From: Gamsiella multidivaricata
Lineage: Eukaryota > Mortierellomycota > Mortierellomycetes > Mortierellales > Mortierellaceae
Length of the DNA stretch: 64,000 bases
Assembly: GCF_025024155.1 (NCBI RefSeq)
Contig: NW_026251821.1
Location: 1-64,000, forward strand
Direction of reading: 5' to 3'
Position 1 is the stretch's first letter, and every line of letters starts with the position of its first letter. Below the pieces are notes generated by a model. It was given only the letters and a program-made list of their open reading frames with translations, searched no databases and had not been told where the DNA came from. The translations under genes were made by a program, and so were the position numbers. Of this stretch, positions 1 to 10,010 are shown in pieces.

Positions 1-132
1 GTCCTGTCAGTCGATCGAAAGCTGAATGAGCTGTGGGCAATAATGGCAGAGAGGTACGTTGGCCCCATCTCTTCAGCGACCTATGATCTCAAGTTGCTGC
101 AGATTCGGACAGCACTTAGTCAGGCTGAGTAG
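1..132 (+). CDS. 3' end of an unidentified coding sequence (partial)
   Basis: An open frame enters from the left edge and runs 43 codons to a TAG at 130-132. The encoded tail is amphipathic (contains KLNELWAIMAERY and ends TALSQAE), with codon usage like the other coding exons. I do not recognise the family. It could be the last exon of a gene that lies mostly outside the window, or a relic. Nothing downstream on this strand continues it. Confidence 0.3.
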   Translation, partial: VLSVDRKLNELWAIMAERYVGPISSATYDLKLLQIRTALSQAE

Positions 133-1027
133 GGCTTTGGTTCGTGCTCCTGTAAACAGGGAGTGCGTGGTGCCCTGTGCGGAACCTGGGGCTGATGGCG
201 TCTAGCGTGAAGGGAGGAGGGGACACAGCGACGAGGACGCCGCATTCAGCGCGGGCTCCGGCGACGACCCGTCCGATGCATCCAGGCGGCACAAGATAAA
301 TGGTCTATCTTGTCCCTTCACTCGTAGATCAGAGGAAAATCATCGTTGAGGCAAAGGAAGACTAAGGAGGGCAAAGTGAAGACTAAGGAGGGCAAAGGGA
401 AGGGCGCCTTCAAAGGATTTACGAAACGATGCTGATGTACGATCCGTTACACTATGTCCTCCTGCATTCTCGAGGTGAGGACGACTGCAGGGTATTGATG
501 CTTAAGGGAAGAAGGAGCTGTAAGAGGAGAGAGAGAGTGAGCGAGCGAGCGAGAGAGAGAGGCCAATGAGCGCTCTGGCAAACCGAACGAAGGCCACTAT
601 TGATTGGCCCGCCTTTTTTGAGTGTGAGACCCACATAGCAACTCTAAAACCTTAAGCCCGTTAGGCATGCTTGCGGTAGTGCTTGAAAGTCGGTCCAGCG
701 ATCATGCGCCGTTAGTCAACTCTAAGACTACGACAGTGCTTAACTCAATGAATAACGGTTTGTACCCAGAGCAGAGGACTTGGCTACCGATACACCCGAA
801 AGGTACAAAAGTGTAGAAAAGACGTACTCATTCAACAGTTTATTTCCACCTTCTCGACTCGCTTTATCGCCTGGAGTCTTTGGTTGAGAATACCCTTCTA
901 CTGAAAGTACAAAGCACCTGACTCCTTCCAGCGGCTAGTGTAGATGTAGAAACAATTGAGCCCTTTCTGGCGAAGACACCTTTATTGAATGTCTAACCAG
1001 TTACAAGGACGTAATGAGATGCAACTT
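133..1027. other. Intergenic stretch, no gene seen
   Basis: No convincing exon on either strand. The stretch holds a short tandem duplication at 357-397 and a purine-rich GA/GCGA tract near 520-561. It probably includes the 3' flank of the F-box gene that ends at 1028 on the minus strand. Confidence 0.6.
357..397. repeat. Tandem duplication, 20-bp unit x2
   Basis: The unit GAAGACTAAGGAGGGCAAAG occurs at 357-376 and again at 378-397 with one base between. Seen directly; no function inferred. Confidence 0.85.
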
Positions 1028-3046
1028 TCAATAAAAGTGTGCGTGCATATAGTAATAGTCAAGCCTTCCATTAATAAACAATTCGATGCTGGGCCGCAGT
1101 TTTTTCAGCGTGTTCCGTAGACTCTTATGATTATAAAACCACGAATTCTCCAGGTTGATATCCATTCGCTCCAAGTACGGCCAGCATGGCCAATCCTTCA
1201 ACAACCGGTCCTGAAAGAGATCAGATATGTCCTTGTGGAGCCCAAGGTACCGCATGTCGATGCCATCGATCATGTAGTCCTTGGTCATTGTGTCGCTCGT
1301 ATCTGTGTCGCTGCTGCTGCTGCTGCTGCTATCGCTTGCGGTTTCGCTGTCAGGGCTCCTGGGTCTGTTGCCATGAGAACGAAGGGGAGGTATATCCACC
1401 GAGGTCGATGTAGAGAAGGGCCGTGTTGGGCAGACAGCCTGAAGCCCAGGCCCAATGAAGGGCATGTTGAAGCTGCTGATCTGCATCCTGGTCTTCACCT
1501 TCCGCACCGTCGACATCGTCTTGCACATCCACTCCAAGTTCCCCCGTTCAAAACCGTCAGTACTAGTCTCAATAATCAACCGACGTAGACGATGCAGCCT
1601 CGACAGCAGACAGAGACCGCTCTCTAAAGACAGCGCAAGCCTCCGTCGCCAGATGAACAACTCTTGCAGGTCCGGGCATACTCTGCTCAAATAGCCATAC
1701 ATGACCCGAGTGCTTCTCGTATTGTCAAGACTCTCCGGCTTGAACCCAAGGTGGAGCGTGCACAGTTTTCGGCAGGCCCAGATCCTGCGATGTGTTTCCG
1801 TCGTTAGATTGTGGGTCCATTCCTGCTGTGTTTCCCCATCGCCCTGTTCAGGGGCCAAGATACCCTCTAGAACGAACAATGTGGTCGGAAACCCGATCCC
1901 GGAGGCCTTGAGGTGCAGGAGATGTGGAGAATCGCAGAGGAATTGGTGGAGCAGAGATACACATTGGTGCTTGACGTTGGCCGATGGTCGGGCCTCGAGT
2001 TCGAGCGTCCAAAACAAGTCGAAGTCACCGCTAGTGCGACAGTGCTCGGGATTGGACCAGTATAGGATCTCGAGTGTCGTTAACGTGTTGATGTAGCCGA
2101 ATCCCCTCAGGGCTTTGAACACCGTGGGGGTGGAATCTTTTGATCTGAAGGTCCACGCGGTGACCGACGGGAAGGAATTCATCGTCGCGGAGAGCTCATT
2201 GTCGGAGACTGCATCCCATGCATGGCCAGCCTGGGCTGAAAGCCGAGCCCTCTTGAGCCTGGGACAGAGAGACGATATCTACTGCATAATGGGTCGGTCA
2301 GGATCGGAAGGAGGAACCACGGGATCGATGATGCATAGCTCGTCCAAGTCAGGGCAACTGTGCAGTAGCCAGAGAAGGGTCTTTCCCGGTACATCCGTGC
2401 GCATCAGCTTGAGGGACCGTAGAGGCAAGTAACAAGGCAGAACTGGCCATTCATCCGCTTCCTCCAGGACTTCAGATCGGCCGCGCGCTTGGATGTGCAG
2501 TGCCCAGAGATTAGGGCAGAGTTCCACAATCTTGGTGGGGATACAGTCCGATCGTGCAGACATCACGATGCTAAGACTCGTCAGCGACGGGCCCAGACAC
2601 GCCAGCAGTGGCACCAGTTGTGTATGGAAGGACAGGTACTCCCAGATGGATAGCTCCTTGATGCGGAGTCGCTCTTCTGCTGACAGCATCCTGATTTCGT
2701 GTAGTAGTTCAAGCCAGACTTCTGGTGGATTCTGTTCATCACTGGGCCAGTAGGAGTGTGCAATTGTGAAAGAGCGCGCCAGAGGCAGTCTTAGGAAGAC
2801 TTTGTGTGGGTTTAGACGTTTGCGAATATAGTAAGAACTTAATCTTGCTGCGGCCCAACCGAGAGGTCTCTGGAGGAGGGTGCAGGCGATGCGGAACCAT
2901 TGGCGAGAGACGTGGAGGCAGCTGGAACGGAGGGTATCGGGGCTGAGGTGAAGGAGGATCTGCTCGAGGAGTTCAGGGACTTGAAGCGGGGAACTGACGC
3001 TGTTGGAGCGACGAGAGAGTCGAGAGTGCTTTGAGAGCGAGACCAT
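1028..3046 (-). pseudogene. F-box / leucine-rich-repeat-like protein gene with an in-frame TAG
   Basis: One continuous reading frame of 673 codons runs from ATG at 3044-3046 to a stop at 1028, interrupted only by TAG at 2279-2281. The N-terminus (residues about 20-60, VPELLEQILLHLSPDTLRSS then SRQWFRIACTLL) is an F-box; the rest has the Leu-rich, Cys/Trp-punctuated spacing of fungal F-box/LRR proteins, with a poly-Ser/Asp stretch near residue 575. F-box proteins bind Skp1 and recruit substrates to SCF ubiquitin ligases. The codons on both sides of the TAG read on in the same frame (before it ...DRPIMQ, after it ISSLCPRLKRARLSAQ), so an intron is not needed and a nonsense mutation is the simplest reading. 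Alternatives are a sequencing error, readthrough, or use as a shortened 255-residue protein. A longer N-terminal frame exists up to 3229 but is low-complexity and unlikely to be used. Confidence 0.75.
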
Positions 3047-3136
3047 AGTGGCAGCTGCTGGAACTCGAATGAGGGAAGAAGTCGAGGATGAAGGGATGGC
3101 GAATGAGGGGATGAGAGGAAATGAGGAGCAGTGTGG

Positions 3137-3186
3137 CCCTTCTTGTCGCGAGCATTGCGCTATGACCCTTCTTGTCGCGAGCATTG
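3137..3186. repeat. 21-bp direct repeat, period 29
   Basis: CCCTTCTTGTCGCGAGCATTG style unit present at 3137-3157 and 3166-3186, both copies identical. It lies about 90 bp upstream of the F-box start at 3046, so it may be in the 5' leader or promoter. Seen directly; function unknown. Confidence 0.85.
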
Positions 3187-3316
3187 GGCTGTGCGACCAA
3201 AAAAGAAAAAAAAAAAAAAGGAGAGCCATTGGGGGCGACTAGATCGATGGTTGTGATGGCAATCTTCAACAAGCGCTCTTTCTACAACAAGCACTTTTCC
3301 ACCTAGACACCACCCG

Positions 3317-3754
3317 TTATATTTCCAAACCGCGTCTTCTCAACACATTGTCCAAGATCACACCAGGGGGAACAACCCCCGCCATGTTCAAGAAGAGGTA
3401 TCCCCTGCTGTAAAGTCGAGTTTCAGTGTCTTGAGAGTGGGATACAAGAAAGGCGCCGGCGCCGGGAGTCGGCGGAGGCTGTTTCTTTGTTACAGTTCCT
3501 GGGCATTGCTGCTGTTGAATACTGAGCTTCGGCGGTGCCTGTCCTGCATCCGTTGCCGCTGTAGTCAGGAAGGTCCGAAATCCCTCGGCATCGAAGGTCG
3601 TCAAGCTCTCCAGCTTCGCGTACCTCGTCAAGAATTCCAACAACGTCTTCACATCCCAGATTCTCCATTGACGTAGCGCCAGCCCCCAAGTTGTCTCCGG
3701 AATTGCCTTCAGATCGGCTACTTGCCACTCATGAGCAATGGCTCTAGGCAACAA
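3317..3754 (-). pseudogene. Fragment of an unidentified protein gene
   Basis: An open frame of about 145 codons follows stop codons at 3758-3760 and 3770-3772 and has no ATG near its beginning. The first third (TWGLALRQWRIWDVKTLLEF, then LTRYAKLESLT) looks like real protein with the Leu spacing of F-box C-terminal regions; the last half is Pro/Gln-rich and less convincing. It sits about 270 bp upstream of the F-box gene on the same strand, so a decayed neighbouring F-box copy is my preferred reading. A spliced short gene cannot be excluded. Confidence 0.3.
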
Positions 3755-4721
3755 GCGCTACTTGCATGCTCAAACAGGGCCTTGGAAAGCGGTGACCGCA
3801 TAGAGCCAGCATGCTATGCTTCTGTCAATACACCAAATGCTGTGCGATACTTGCCGGTCTATGAACGTCTGTTGCTCAGTCTTCCAGACATATGCCTACC
3901 AGCGCACGATTGGCGGCTAATCTTATCGACTTTGACTAGTTTTATCGGTTTCGACTACCTGGTCGAACGTAGCTTTGCTCTTGACGCGTATGCACTCTGC
4001 ATGCTAAAAAAGAGCACACCAGGTGTAACGGCCGCTTCCTTCCCTCTCCCGTCTTTTCTTCCACCCCGCCACTCCCTAGTTTTTATGTGGAAAATAAAAT
4101 AGAAATAAGAATAAAAATAATAGTGGAAGAGTCTCGATATCCATCGACGGTCTGCTACACCGCAACAGATTGCACAGTACCGCTTTGGGACACATGCTAC
4201 GCAGATCCTCAAGCAGTAACGAGGATTCTTTGCATAGTGTCGCAGTCCGCCAGAGAAAAGAGGTTCAGGGCGGTTGTTATCCAATCCCCTCTTGAGCTTT
4301 TAAGATGAAAAACGCACTTCGACACGTTTGTCTGTAGGAAATAATTCTCCATAGCCGTATTCCAAAAAAAAAAAAAAAAAAAAAAAAACTGACTGGATCC
4401 ACATCCACTGATCAAGCATGCTGTACATAGTCCCTGCATCATTCCAAAAGGTTCTTTGCACAGGGCTGACTGCTTGCTTCGAGACGAAAGAACCTAACGC
4501 CTCCATTCAATGTTTATATCACACGGTCGAATCTTTGAAGCTCTAGTGTTATTATGTTCACGCATTTGCACCTAATAGACCTACATCGTGCTGTCGGAAG
4601 AAAGAAAGAACGCGTCTGATGAAATATTCACTGACTCTTCCATGTACTGTTATCTGCAGATATCTGTCAAAAGCAACAGAGACACGCATGGTGGTAGTAT
4701 GAACATGTTTTTTTTTATTCT
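3755..4721. other. Intergenic stretch, no gene seen
   Basis: Contains an A-run near 4364-4388 and AT-rich sequence. Open frames here on both strands are short and dominated by homopolymer translations; I see no supported gene. Confidence 0.5.
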
Positions 4722-5345
4722 TTATTTTTTATTCTCTTTCTTCATTTTCTTTTCTTTTTTATGCTGATGTTTGCCAGGGGCTTTTTTGCCGCGACGATTG
4801 TCGCTAGGCTTCTGTGATACCGTCTGGGACGATAGAGGGGCCCTTGACAGCCTATCGGCGGGATTTTGCTTAGATGCGACCCATGAAATGGACAGGTGGA
4901 TGTTGTTGGACTTTATGAAAGAAATAAGCTGTTGAAGTAGATGGTTTAGTTGTTGGTGTCTTGCTGGGTGCCTCATGGCTCGTTCCTTGAGCATCAAGCA
5001 AATCCCTTTATTATCGCAGTGAAGGTTGATATTCATGTTTGGCCTAGCATTATCGAGGATCGCACGGTGGGCTGCGTAGTACTCCGATTCGTACGAAGAG
5101 TGCCGGTATTTGCGAGGCACCGGGAAGTTCTTGGATGAACCTTTGACGCAAATCCAAGCGCCTTGAGATAAGGTTGCGTCCGTGAAGATTTTTTTGGGAC
5201 GAGGACAATGTGTTGAAGTCATAGAAGATATTAAAATGATGGCGATAGTAGTTCGTGGTCCCTCGAAGCGCATGTGCTTAAATAGGGCAATAAGAGCACC
5301 CTTTAGGGCAGTGGGCTTTTGCGATCGACAGCTGACTTTCAGCAT
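4722..5345 (-). CDS. RNase H-like protein of DIRS/Ngaro-type retroelement origin
   Basis: Predicted 207 residues. It carries an RNase H fold signature with the acidic residues in the order expected for the C-terminal RNase H of a reverse transcriptase: Asp in IFTDATLSQGAWIC (about residue 57), Glu in SSYESEYYAA (about 87), Asp in LHCDNKGICLML (about 111), and Asp in SWVASKQNPADRLSR (about 161). The NPADRLSR ending and the DNKG motif resemble DIRS/Ngaro and related elements more than LINE elements. No reverse transcriptase domain precedes it: the frame is closed by TGA just upstream of the ATG. The tail is Lys-rich. It may be a 5'-truncated element remnant or a domesticated RNase H. It is divergent from the second RNase H gene that starts about 360 bp away. 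Confidence 0.6.
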   Translation of the reverse strand: MLKVSCRSQKPTALKGALIALFKHMRFEGPRTTIAIILISSMTSTHCPRPKKIFTDATLSQGAWICVKGSSKNFPVPRKYRHSSYESEYYAAHRAILDNARPNMNINLHCDNKGICLMLKERAMRHPARHQQLNHLLQQLISFIKSNNIHLSISWVASKQNPADRLSRAPLSSQTVSQKPSDNRRGKKAPGKHQHKKEKKMKKENKK

Positions 5346-5706
5346 GTGAGTGGGGAATTGTCCAGTTCATGATCTTGGCCCTCTAGAGCCCAAGAGTCCA
5401 CGACAAAAAACATCGAGCCCGTGATAGACTGACATACTCAGAGTTTAGGACTGGTCAGGGCTGGGCAGCCTTCGCTTTAAATACGTAGATTCATCTCTGG
5501 GTACTGTTGAAACTAGAGTCGCAAGTGAGCGGGGCAGCTTTGTGCTCTCTCATTTGCCCAAAGCAGGTAAAAGAAAATGGGACTTTGAAAATTCAAGGTT
5601 GCCAGCTCTGGCTTGTTCAACTTTGAGCGGACTCTGTTATTTAAGCAGCAGCGGCCTTTTTCAAGGGCGCCTATCTTTATTGAAACAACTAAAATCCCCA
5701 AAGACC

Positions 5707-6384
5707 ATGCAGTCTCTCGCTCCTTTCTTAGTAACACCATACGACAGCCTCGGCTATATCCCAGTTCTCGGTGACCATCCAACTATCGTCATTGATGATG
5801 AGACTGCCAGAATGATCAAGTATGCAAGATCCTCTTTGGAACTCCAAAATACCTCGGTTCGGCTCTATTCCGACGGATCCGTACTCCGTCAGCACAGCAC
5901 AAACCCAAGTATAGGATTTGCATGCGTCTACGAAACTGTGGATAGCATGTACAGACTTGCAGTTTTCGGCAGAACAAAAGGCATTGCATGCTCTACGACA
6001 GCAGAGCTCGCTGGCCTCTTGGCTACCATTTCGTGCTGTCCACGAAACCAGCCTGCAACAATTTATGCTGATAACCTGTCAGTGGTGAACCTATTTTCGG
6101 ATCTTGTGCTGGATCCCATTCAAGCATCAAAGCGATCAAGGCCACCATCACGCTTTGTAGACTGGTGGGATGTCATCCAGAGGGCGTACGTGGAGCAAGG
6201 GGAACATATTAAGGTCGAGTGGGTGCCTGCGCATAATGGTCTGCCAGGAAACGAGGCTGCAGATGAATGGGCAGCGTTGGCTCATAACTCAGGTCTTACT
6301 CCATGGGAATTCAACAGACCCGGCTACATTAGCACCACGCTATCGAACGATATCACAAGGATCCTTGGAGACTTGAGACTATGA
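5707..6384 (+). CDS. RNase H type-I domain protein, LINE-type
   Basis: Start chosen at the ATG at 5707 (MQSLAPFLVTPYDSL), giving 225 residues; the frame stays open upstream to 5542 but that part is less protein-like. All RNase HI catalytic features are present: Asp in VRLYSDGSVL, Glu in STTAELAGLLA, Asp in IYADNLSVVN, His in WVPAHNGLPGNE and Asp in EAADEWAAL. RNase H cleaves RNA in RNA-DNA hybrids. This form is the RNase H found at the end of LINE polyproteins, but here there is no endonuclease or reverse transcriptase attached. With a complete active site it could be a functional domesticated enzyme or a recent remnant. Confidence 0.65.
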   Translation: MQSLAPFLVTPYDSLGYIPVLGDHPTIVIDDETARMIKYARSSLELQNTSVRLYSDGSVLRQHSTNPSIGFACVYETVDSMYRLAVFGRTKGIACSTTAELAGLLATISCCPRNQPATIYADNLSVVNLFSDLVLDPIQASKRSRPPSRFVDWWDVIQRAYVEQGEHIKVEWVPAHNGLPGNEAADEWAALAHNSGLTPWEFNRPGYISTTLSNDITRILGDLRL

Positions 6385-7504
6385 GGGTCCACTATATCTA
6401 GTTAAATAAACATAATTTTGAGTACGTTGAACTACTTTGGTTTGAAATACCAATAGCAGTAACGGTCTTGTGGCCCAAGCGTTCATGGCTGTGTTGCCAT
6501 TGAGGCAGAATCCAGGAACCTGACCCCCCCCCCCCCCCCCCCCAACAGGATGAAATTCTCCCTATCCCAGATGACCTTCTTAGGGTAGCATGATGAGCCC
6601 GCGGCTCTTTTTGTTGATGACAGTGACAGGCACCAGACTGAAGGACACGAGGAAACCACAAGGCGTAGAGATGAATAAAAAGAAAGAAGTTTAATCGGTT
6701 GTATAGTATTACCTGAAAGATCCGATATAAGTCACCGATTTTGCGAGTGTGAATGTGGAAACGGACGATGATGTTACAGGATGAAGTAGTAATGAGGATG
6801 TGTGCGGTAATGAGGAAGAAAGAGGAAGCGCCAGGTCGAAACGATCTAATATAAGGATATAGGGGGAGAGACGATGAGGTATATTCCCTGCGACCAATGG
6901 TGGGTCCCAGGTTGCTGCTCTCTCGTTGCTATGGCTACTGTCGGTGTAGTATATCAGTCGAACTGCATTATTAATGCCAAGGCGCTTCCTCAAAGGGGAA
7001 AAAAACAGGATGAAGAGATGAGATGATGGAGTCCTCTCTAGGAAGTCGCAACGCTAATATCAGCTTTTAAAGTTTTAAACTATTCCGCTTAAAGGTTTGA
7101 GTTTTGGGCGTGGAGGAGCCTTGAAGGAGGGCTGCGCGCAACTCGTGTTTGAGCGACATGGGGAGACACGACCCGTAATAAAAAGGGCGATCTCCAAGTA
7201 ATTGGGCGCGATGGGCTGGGTTTTGACTGAAGACGAGTGTCGGTGGGGGCGCGTGTTCGCTGCACCACATAAGAACATGTCCCATGCAGGCCCTGTGCTC
7301 GCTCACTTTGTCCATTCTCACTCTATTGGTATCTCCGTCTCTGCACAGTCAATTTGTTCTTCGCCGTTCCACCAATCCAAGTTTTACCAAAAAAAAAACA
7401 CATATGTGTCACTACGCGCCACCGAGGTGTGAGTATCATCGACGACGGCCTCGCCAATCAACGATGTTAATTAATGTACATACGATAGAGCAACTGAGAC
7501 TAAA
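6385..7504. other. Intergenic stretch, no gene seen
   Basis: Holds a 20-nt C run and otherwise no frame with clear protein character. The 7060-7330 part has overlapping short frames on both strands with no family signal. Confidence 0.5.
6524..6543. repeat. Poly-C tract (20 nt)
   Basis: Uninterrupted C run in non-coding DNA. Three comparable C/G runs occur elsewhere in the window (26260-26277, 32908-32926, 35146-35165). Confidence 0.95.
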
Positions 7505-8070
7505 ATGTCAATTAACGAGAGTGGTGACGGTTGCTCAGACGTAGTGGAAGAAACCTCTGTTAGTAACACGCGCAGAAATAAAGCAATGGTGTAGTTCAGC
7601 ATCATGCCAGTTAAGAGACAGAAATTGACAGCTACAAGGTCCAGCTTCAATGCGCCTATCCTACGAAGAAACTGAGCATTGTCTTCAAAGAAGCAAACAC
7701 TCTCATGATCTGCAGAATAGCTATAACATAATGATGGCTGATTACCACAATAGAAAAAAGGTAAATATAATAGCCTCAGGCTCTCAACCGACTTGCACGC
7801 GCTTTCCTCACATTGCCCATGACAAACGCTTCCCCATGCCAGGTCTGCACCAAATAATGATGAAGACCCATTATTCCCTCGCGATGAAAGAGTCCTGGAA
7901 CGCTCTGATAGAGGTACGCATCCGTAAACTGAATGGCCTCCAAATAGAATAGCCTGCAACTACCCACAGACATTTGTCTGACCGATCTCGAGACGGAGTC
8001 GATGGAGCAGGTGATCGCGTTTCTAGGCGAGAGCGACGTCCCCATCGACGACTTTAAGGCAATGCTGTGA
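7505..8070 (+). CDS. Small unidentified protein, four predicted exons
   Basis: Proposed exons 7505-7558, 7632-7760, 7866-7923 and 7970-8070, giving 113 residues. The first junction is well supported: a GTTAGT donor and GACAG acceptor join in frame to a hydrophilic exon (SMRLSYEETEHCLQRSK). The last exon ends in a typical protein tail (VIAFLGESDVPIDDFKAML) before TGA. The third exon borders are uncertain: its acceptor is AAG and the last donor GTAAAC was chosen because the stronger GTACGC donor would put the last exon out of frame. The product is acidic and mostly helical by eye. I do not recognise the family. Confidence 0.4.
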
Positions 8071-8304
8071 GTTTTACTCGCAGCATTCTCTTAATCAACG
8101 CTGATTCTCTGAACACTGGTCATTGATCTACACTATATCTCTCAATGGATTTCCCGATTTGTGTTTGTTGCCGTAAACTTTATTTTTATTGAATACATGT
8201 CATCTCGCTGCTGTGTGTATGGCTGTCGCGACATTGTCCTGCCAGTATGAATATTAAATGAACAAGGAGCCCATTGCTGCCTCAGTTCTGTAATCGCCCG
8301 ACAA

Positions 8305-8349
8305 CAGTATCTCCCGTTGCAGTACCTCCCATTGCAGTATCTCCCGTTG
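8305..8349. repeat. 15-bp tandem repeat x3
   Basis: Units CAGTATCTCCCGTTG, CAGTACCTCCCATTG and CAGTATCTCCCGTTG follow each other directly. They lie just past the stop of the minus-strand membrane protein gene, so probably in its 3' untranslated region. Confidence 0.9.
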
Positions 8350-8363
8350 CCATGGGGCCAACC

Positions 8364-9221
8364 TCAATTCGGCCTTCCAAAGATTGATGCAAAAATGACG
8401 ATCAGCGCCCAGATGATGCACATGATTGCACAGGCTCGCGCCCACCATCTCTCTCGCGGATCCCTTGAATGGATGAAGCACATCCCGATGAGATACCCAA
8501 CCCACGTGCACAATCTAAAAGACGAACGAAAACCAAAGGTACAGGAATACAGGATATTTAGTCAGAGAAGAGGAAAACAAGGCTATCCTGTCAACGAACT
8601 TATGGATAAGACAAAAAATAAAGAAATCCGGAAGCCTGGAACAAAGACGAAGAGTGTTCCTTACCCGAAAATGAAGCAGATCATCGCAACGGGGATACCT
8701 CCCCGATGAATGTCCCCCTCATCTATAGGCCCGTTATCCACCACATACACAGTGGTGTTATGCATTCGACCTAGAGATGTAGAACACAGTATCTTCCTGT
8801 TATTAGCGCGCTCATCAGCCTTCCCAGAAGAATGCGCTCATGTTCATGAAGACAACTTGCCTGGCTGTCCAGACGGCGGAGCATAGCCTCCATATGCTTG
8901 GCCATAGCCCCCAGGTGGTCCTGGCGGCGGAGCGTAGCCTCCAGGTGGTCCAGAAGGTGGGGGATAGCCTCCCATTGGACTCATTGGCGGTTCATATCCA
9001 CCCCCGGCTATTGTTGGGGGTGCATATGTCTGCTGCTGGCTACTGCTACCAACGGGCTGCGCCTGATAAAAGTTATCTGGTGCACCGGAGGGTGGGGCAT
9101 ATTTTGAGGTATTGGCAGCTGAGTTGTCGTATGCGGGTGGAGGCACCTGAATCATGCCGTCGTTGTTGCCATCCGGGACCCTGTTCGATCCATCCATACT
9201 CTTTTGTTGCTGCTGACTCAT
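8364..9221 (-). CDS. Proline-rich membrane protein with PPxY motif
   Basis: Three exons: 8861-9221, 8665-8770, 8514-8364, giving 205 residues. The N-terminal half is a Pro/Gly/Tyr-rich cytoplasmic-type tail with a PPxY motif (PPAY, residues 28-31) of the kind bound by WW domains of Rsp5/Nedd4 ubiquitin ligases, followed by GGY/PPSG repeats. The C-terminal part spans two hydrophobic segments (PVAMICFIFGLCTWVGYLIG and CAIMCIIWALIVIFASIF) separated by a charged loop with RERWW, then ends GRPN. The first intron (8771-8860) starts with GC: the exon ends CAG and the intron begins GCAAGT, which keeps frame exactly. The second intron is GT-AG. I do not assign a named family. A plus-strand frame over 8317-8709 is an antisense shadow. 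Confidence 0.75.
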
Positions 9222-10010
9222 GGTTTGCTCTGAATTGGGAGAGGACTGGAGAGTGAAGAGATTACGTGTTTTGGACTGATAATAAAAAAAAAACGGTGTG
9301 AGAAGAGCGAGAGAGAGTATCTTTTTTTCTTTTATTTTCTTTTTTTATTACTAGGGTGAGCAGGAATGGAGAGGATTGAGAATGTCAAGGACCGGGCGGT
9401 GGGGGTTGTCGAGAACGGAAGGAGCTGAGGAAACAAGGTCCGGATGGATTGAAGAGATAGGAAGATAGGAAGGAGGGTGGGGCCACAGGATTAGTGACCG
9501 CATCAAGACGTGTGGATTGGGCAGATTATTCCAGCTGTTCCGTGTGTTTAAGTTTATTCGTGCGGAATAAAATACGCCGGTTGAAACAGCGCCAGAGTCC
9601 CCGCGAATCCTTCGGGTCGCATGTGCTGCCGCCTGAATCGAAGTAGGTTTCGATGCATAAATAAACATCGTCGTACGCGAGGCCTGTTTTTTTTTTTTTT
9701 TTTTTTTTTTTTGGGAGCAGCTCAGTCCTGGGCTCTCTTTTGTGTCTGTGCACGCGTTTTCGTCTCCTTGTTTTCGCGTGGTGATGCAGGATCCCTTAGA
9801 ACCGGCATTTCCAAAACAGTCGACTACGCTCGTTAGTGGACAAGTCGATTATTTATTTGATGATATATTTTTGGATCGAATGAAGTAGAGTGCACTTTTT
9901 ATGTTGTTTCGCTATTTTCATATTTTTTTGTTGTTTGTGTGATCTGAATAAGACTTCAACGCAGAGTGAGAGAGACCAACGGTAGCTTCTAATAAAGTAA
10001 CAATTGTGAC
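9222..10010. other. Intergenic stretch between two minus-strand genes
   Basis: Contains the upstream region of the membrane protein, a 26-nt T run at 9687-9712, and AT-rich sequence near 9850-9950 that likely serves as the 3' flank of the LARP1 gene. No gene seen. Confidence 0.5.

Noticed and set aside
8317..8709. 130-codon plus-strand open frame
   Set aside because: Antisense to exons 2-3 of the membrane protein gene and crosses its intron; the minus strand gives spliced hydrophobic segments with exact frame.
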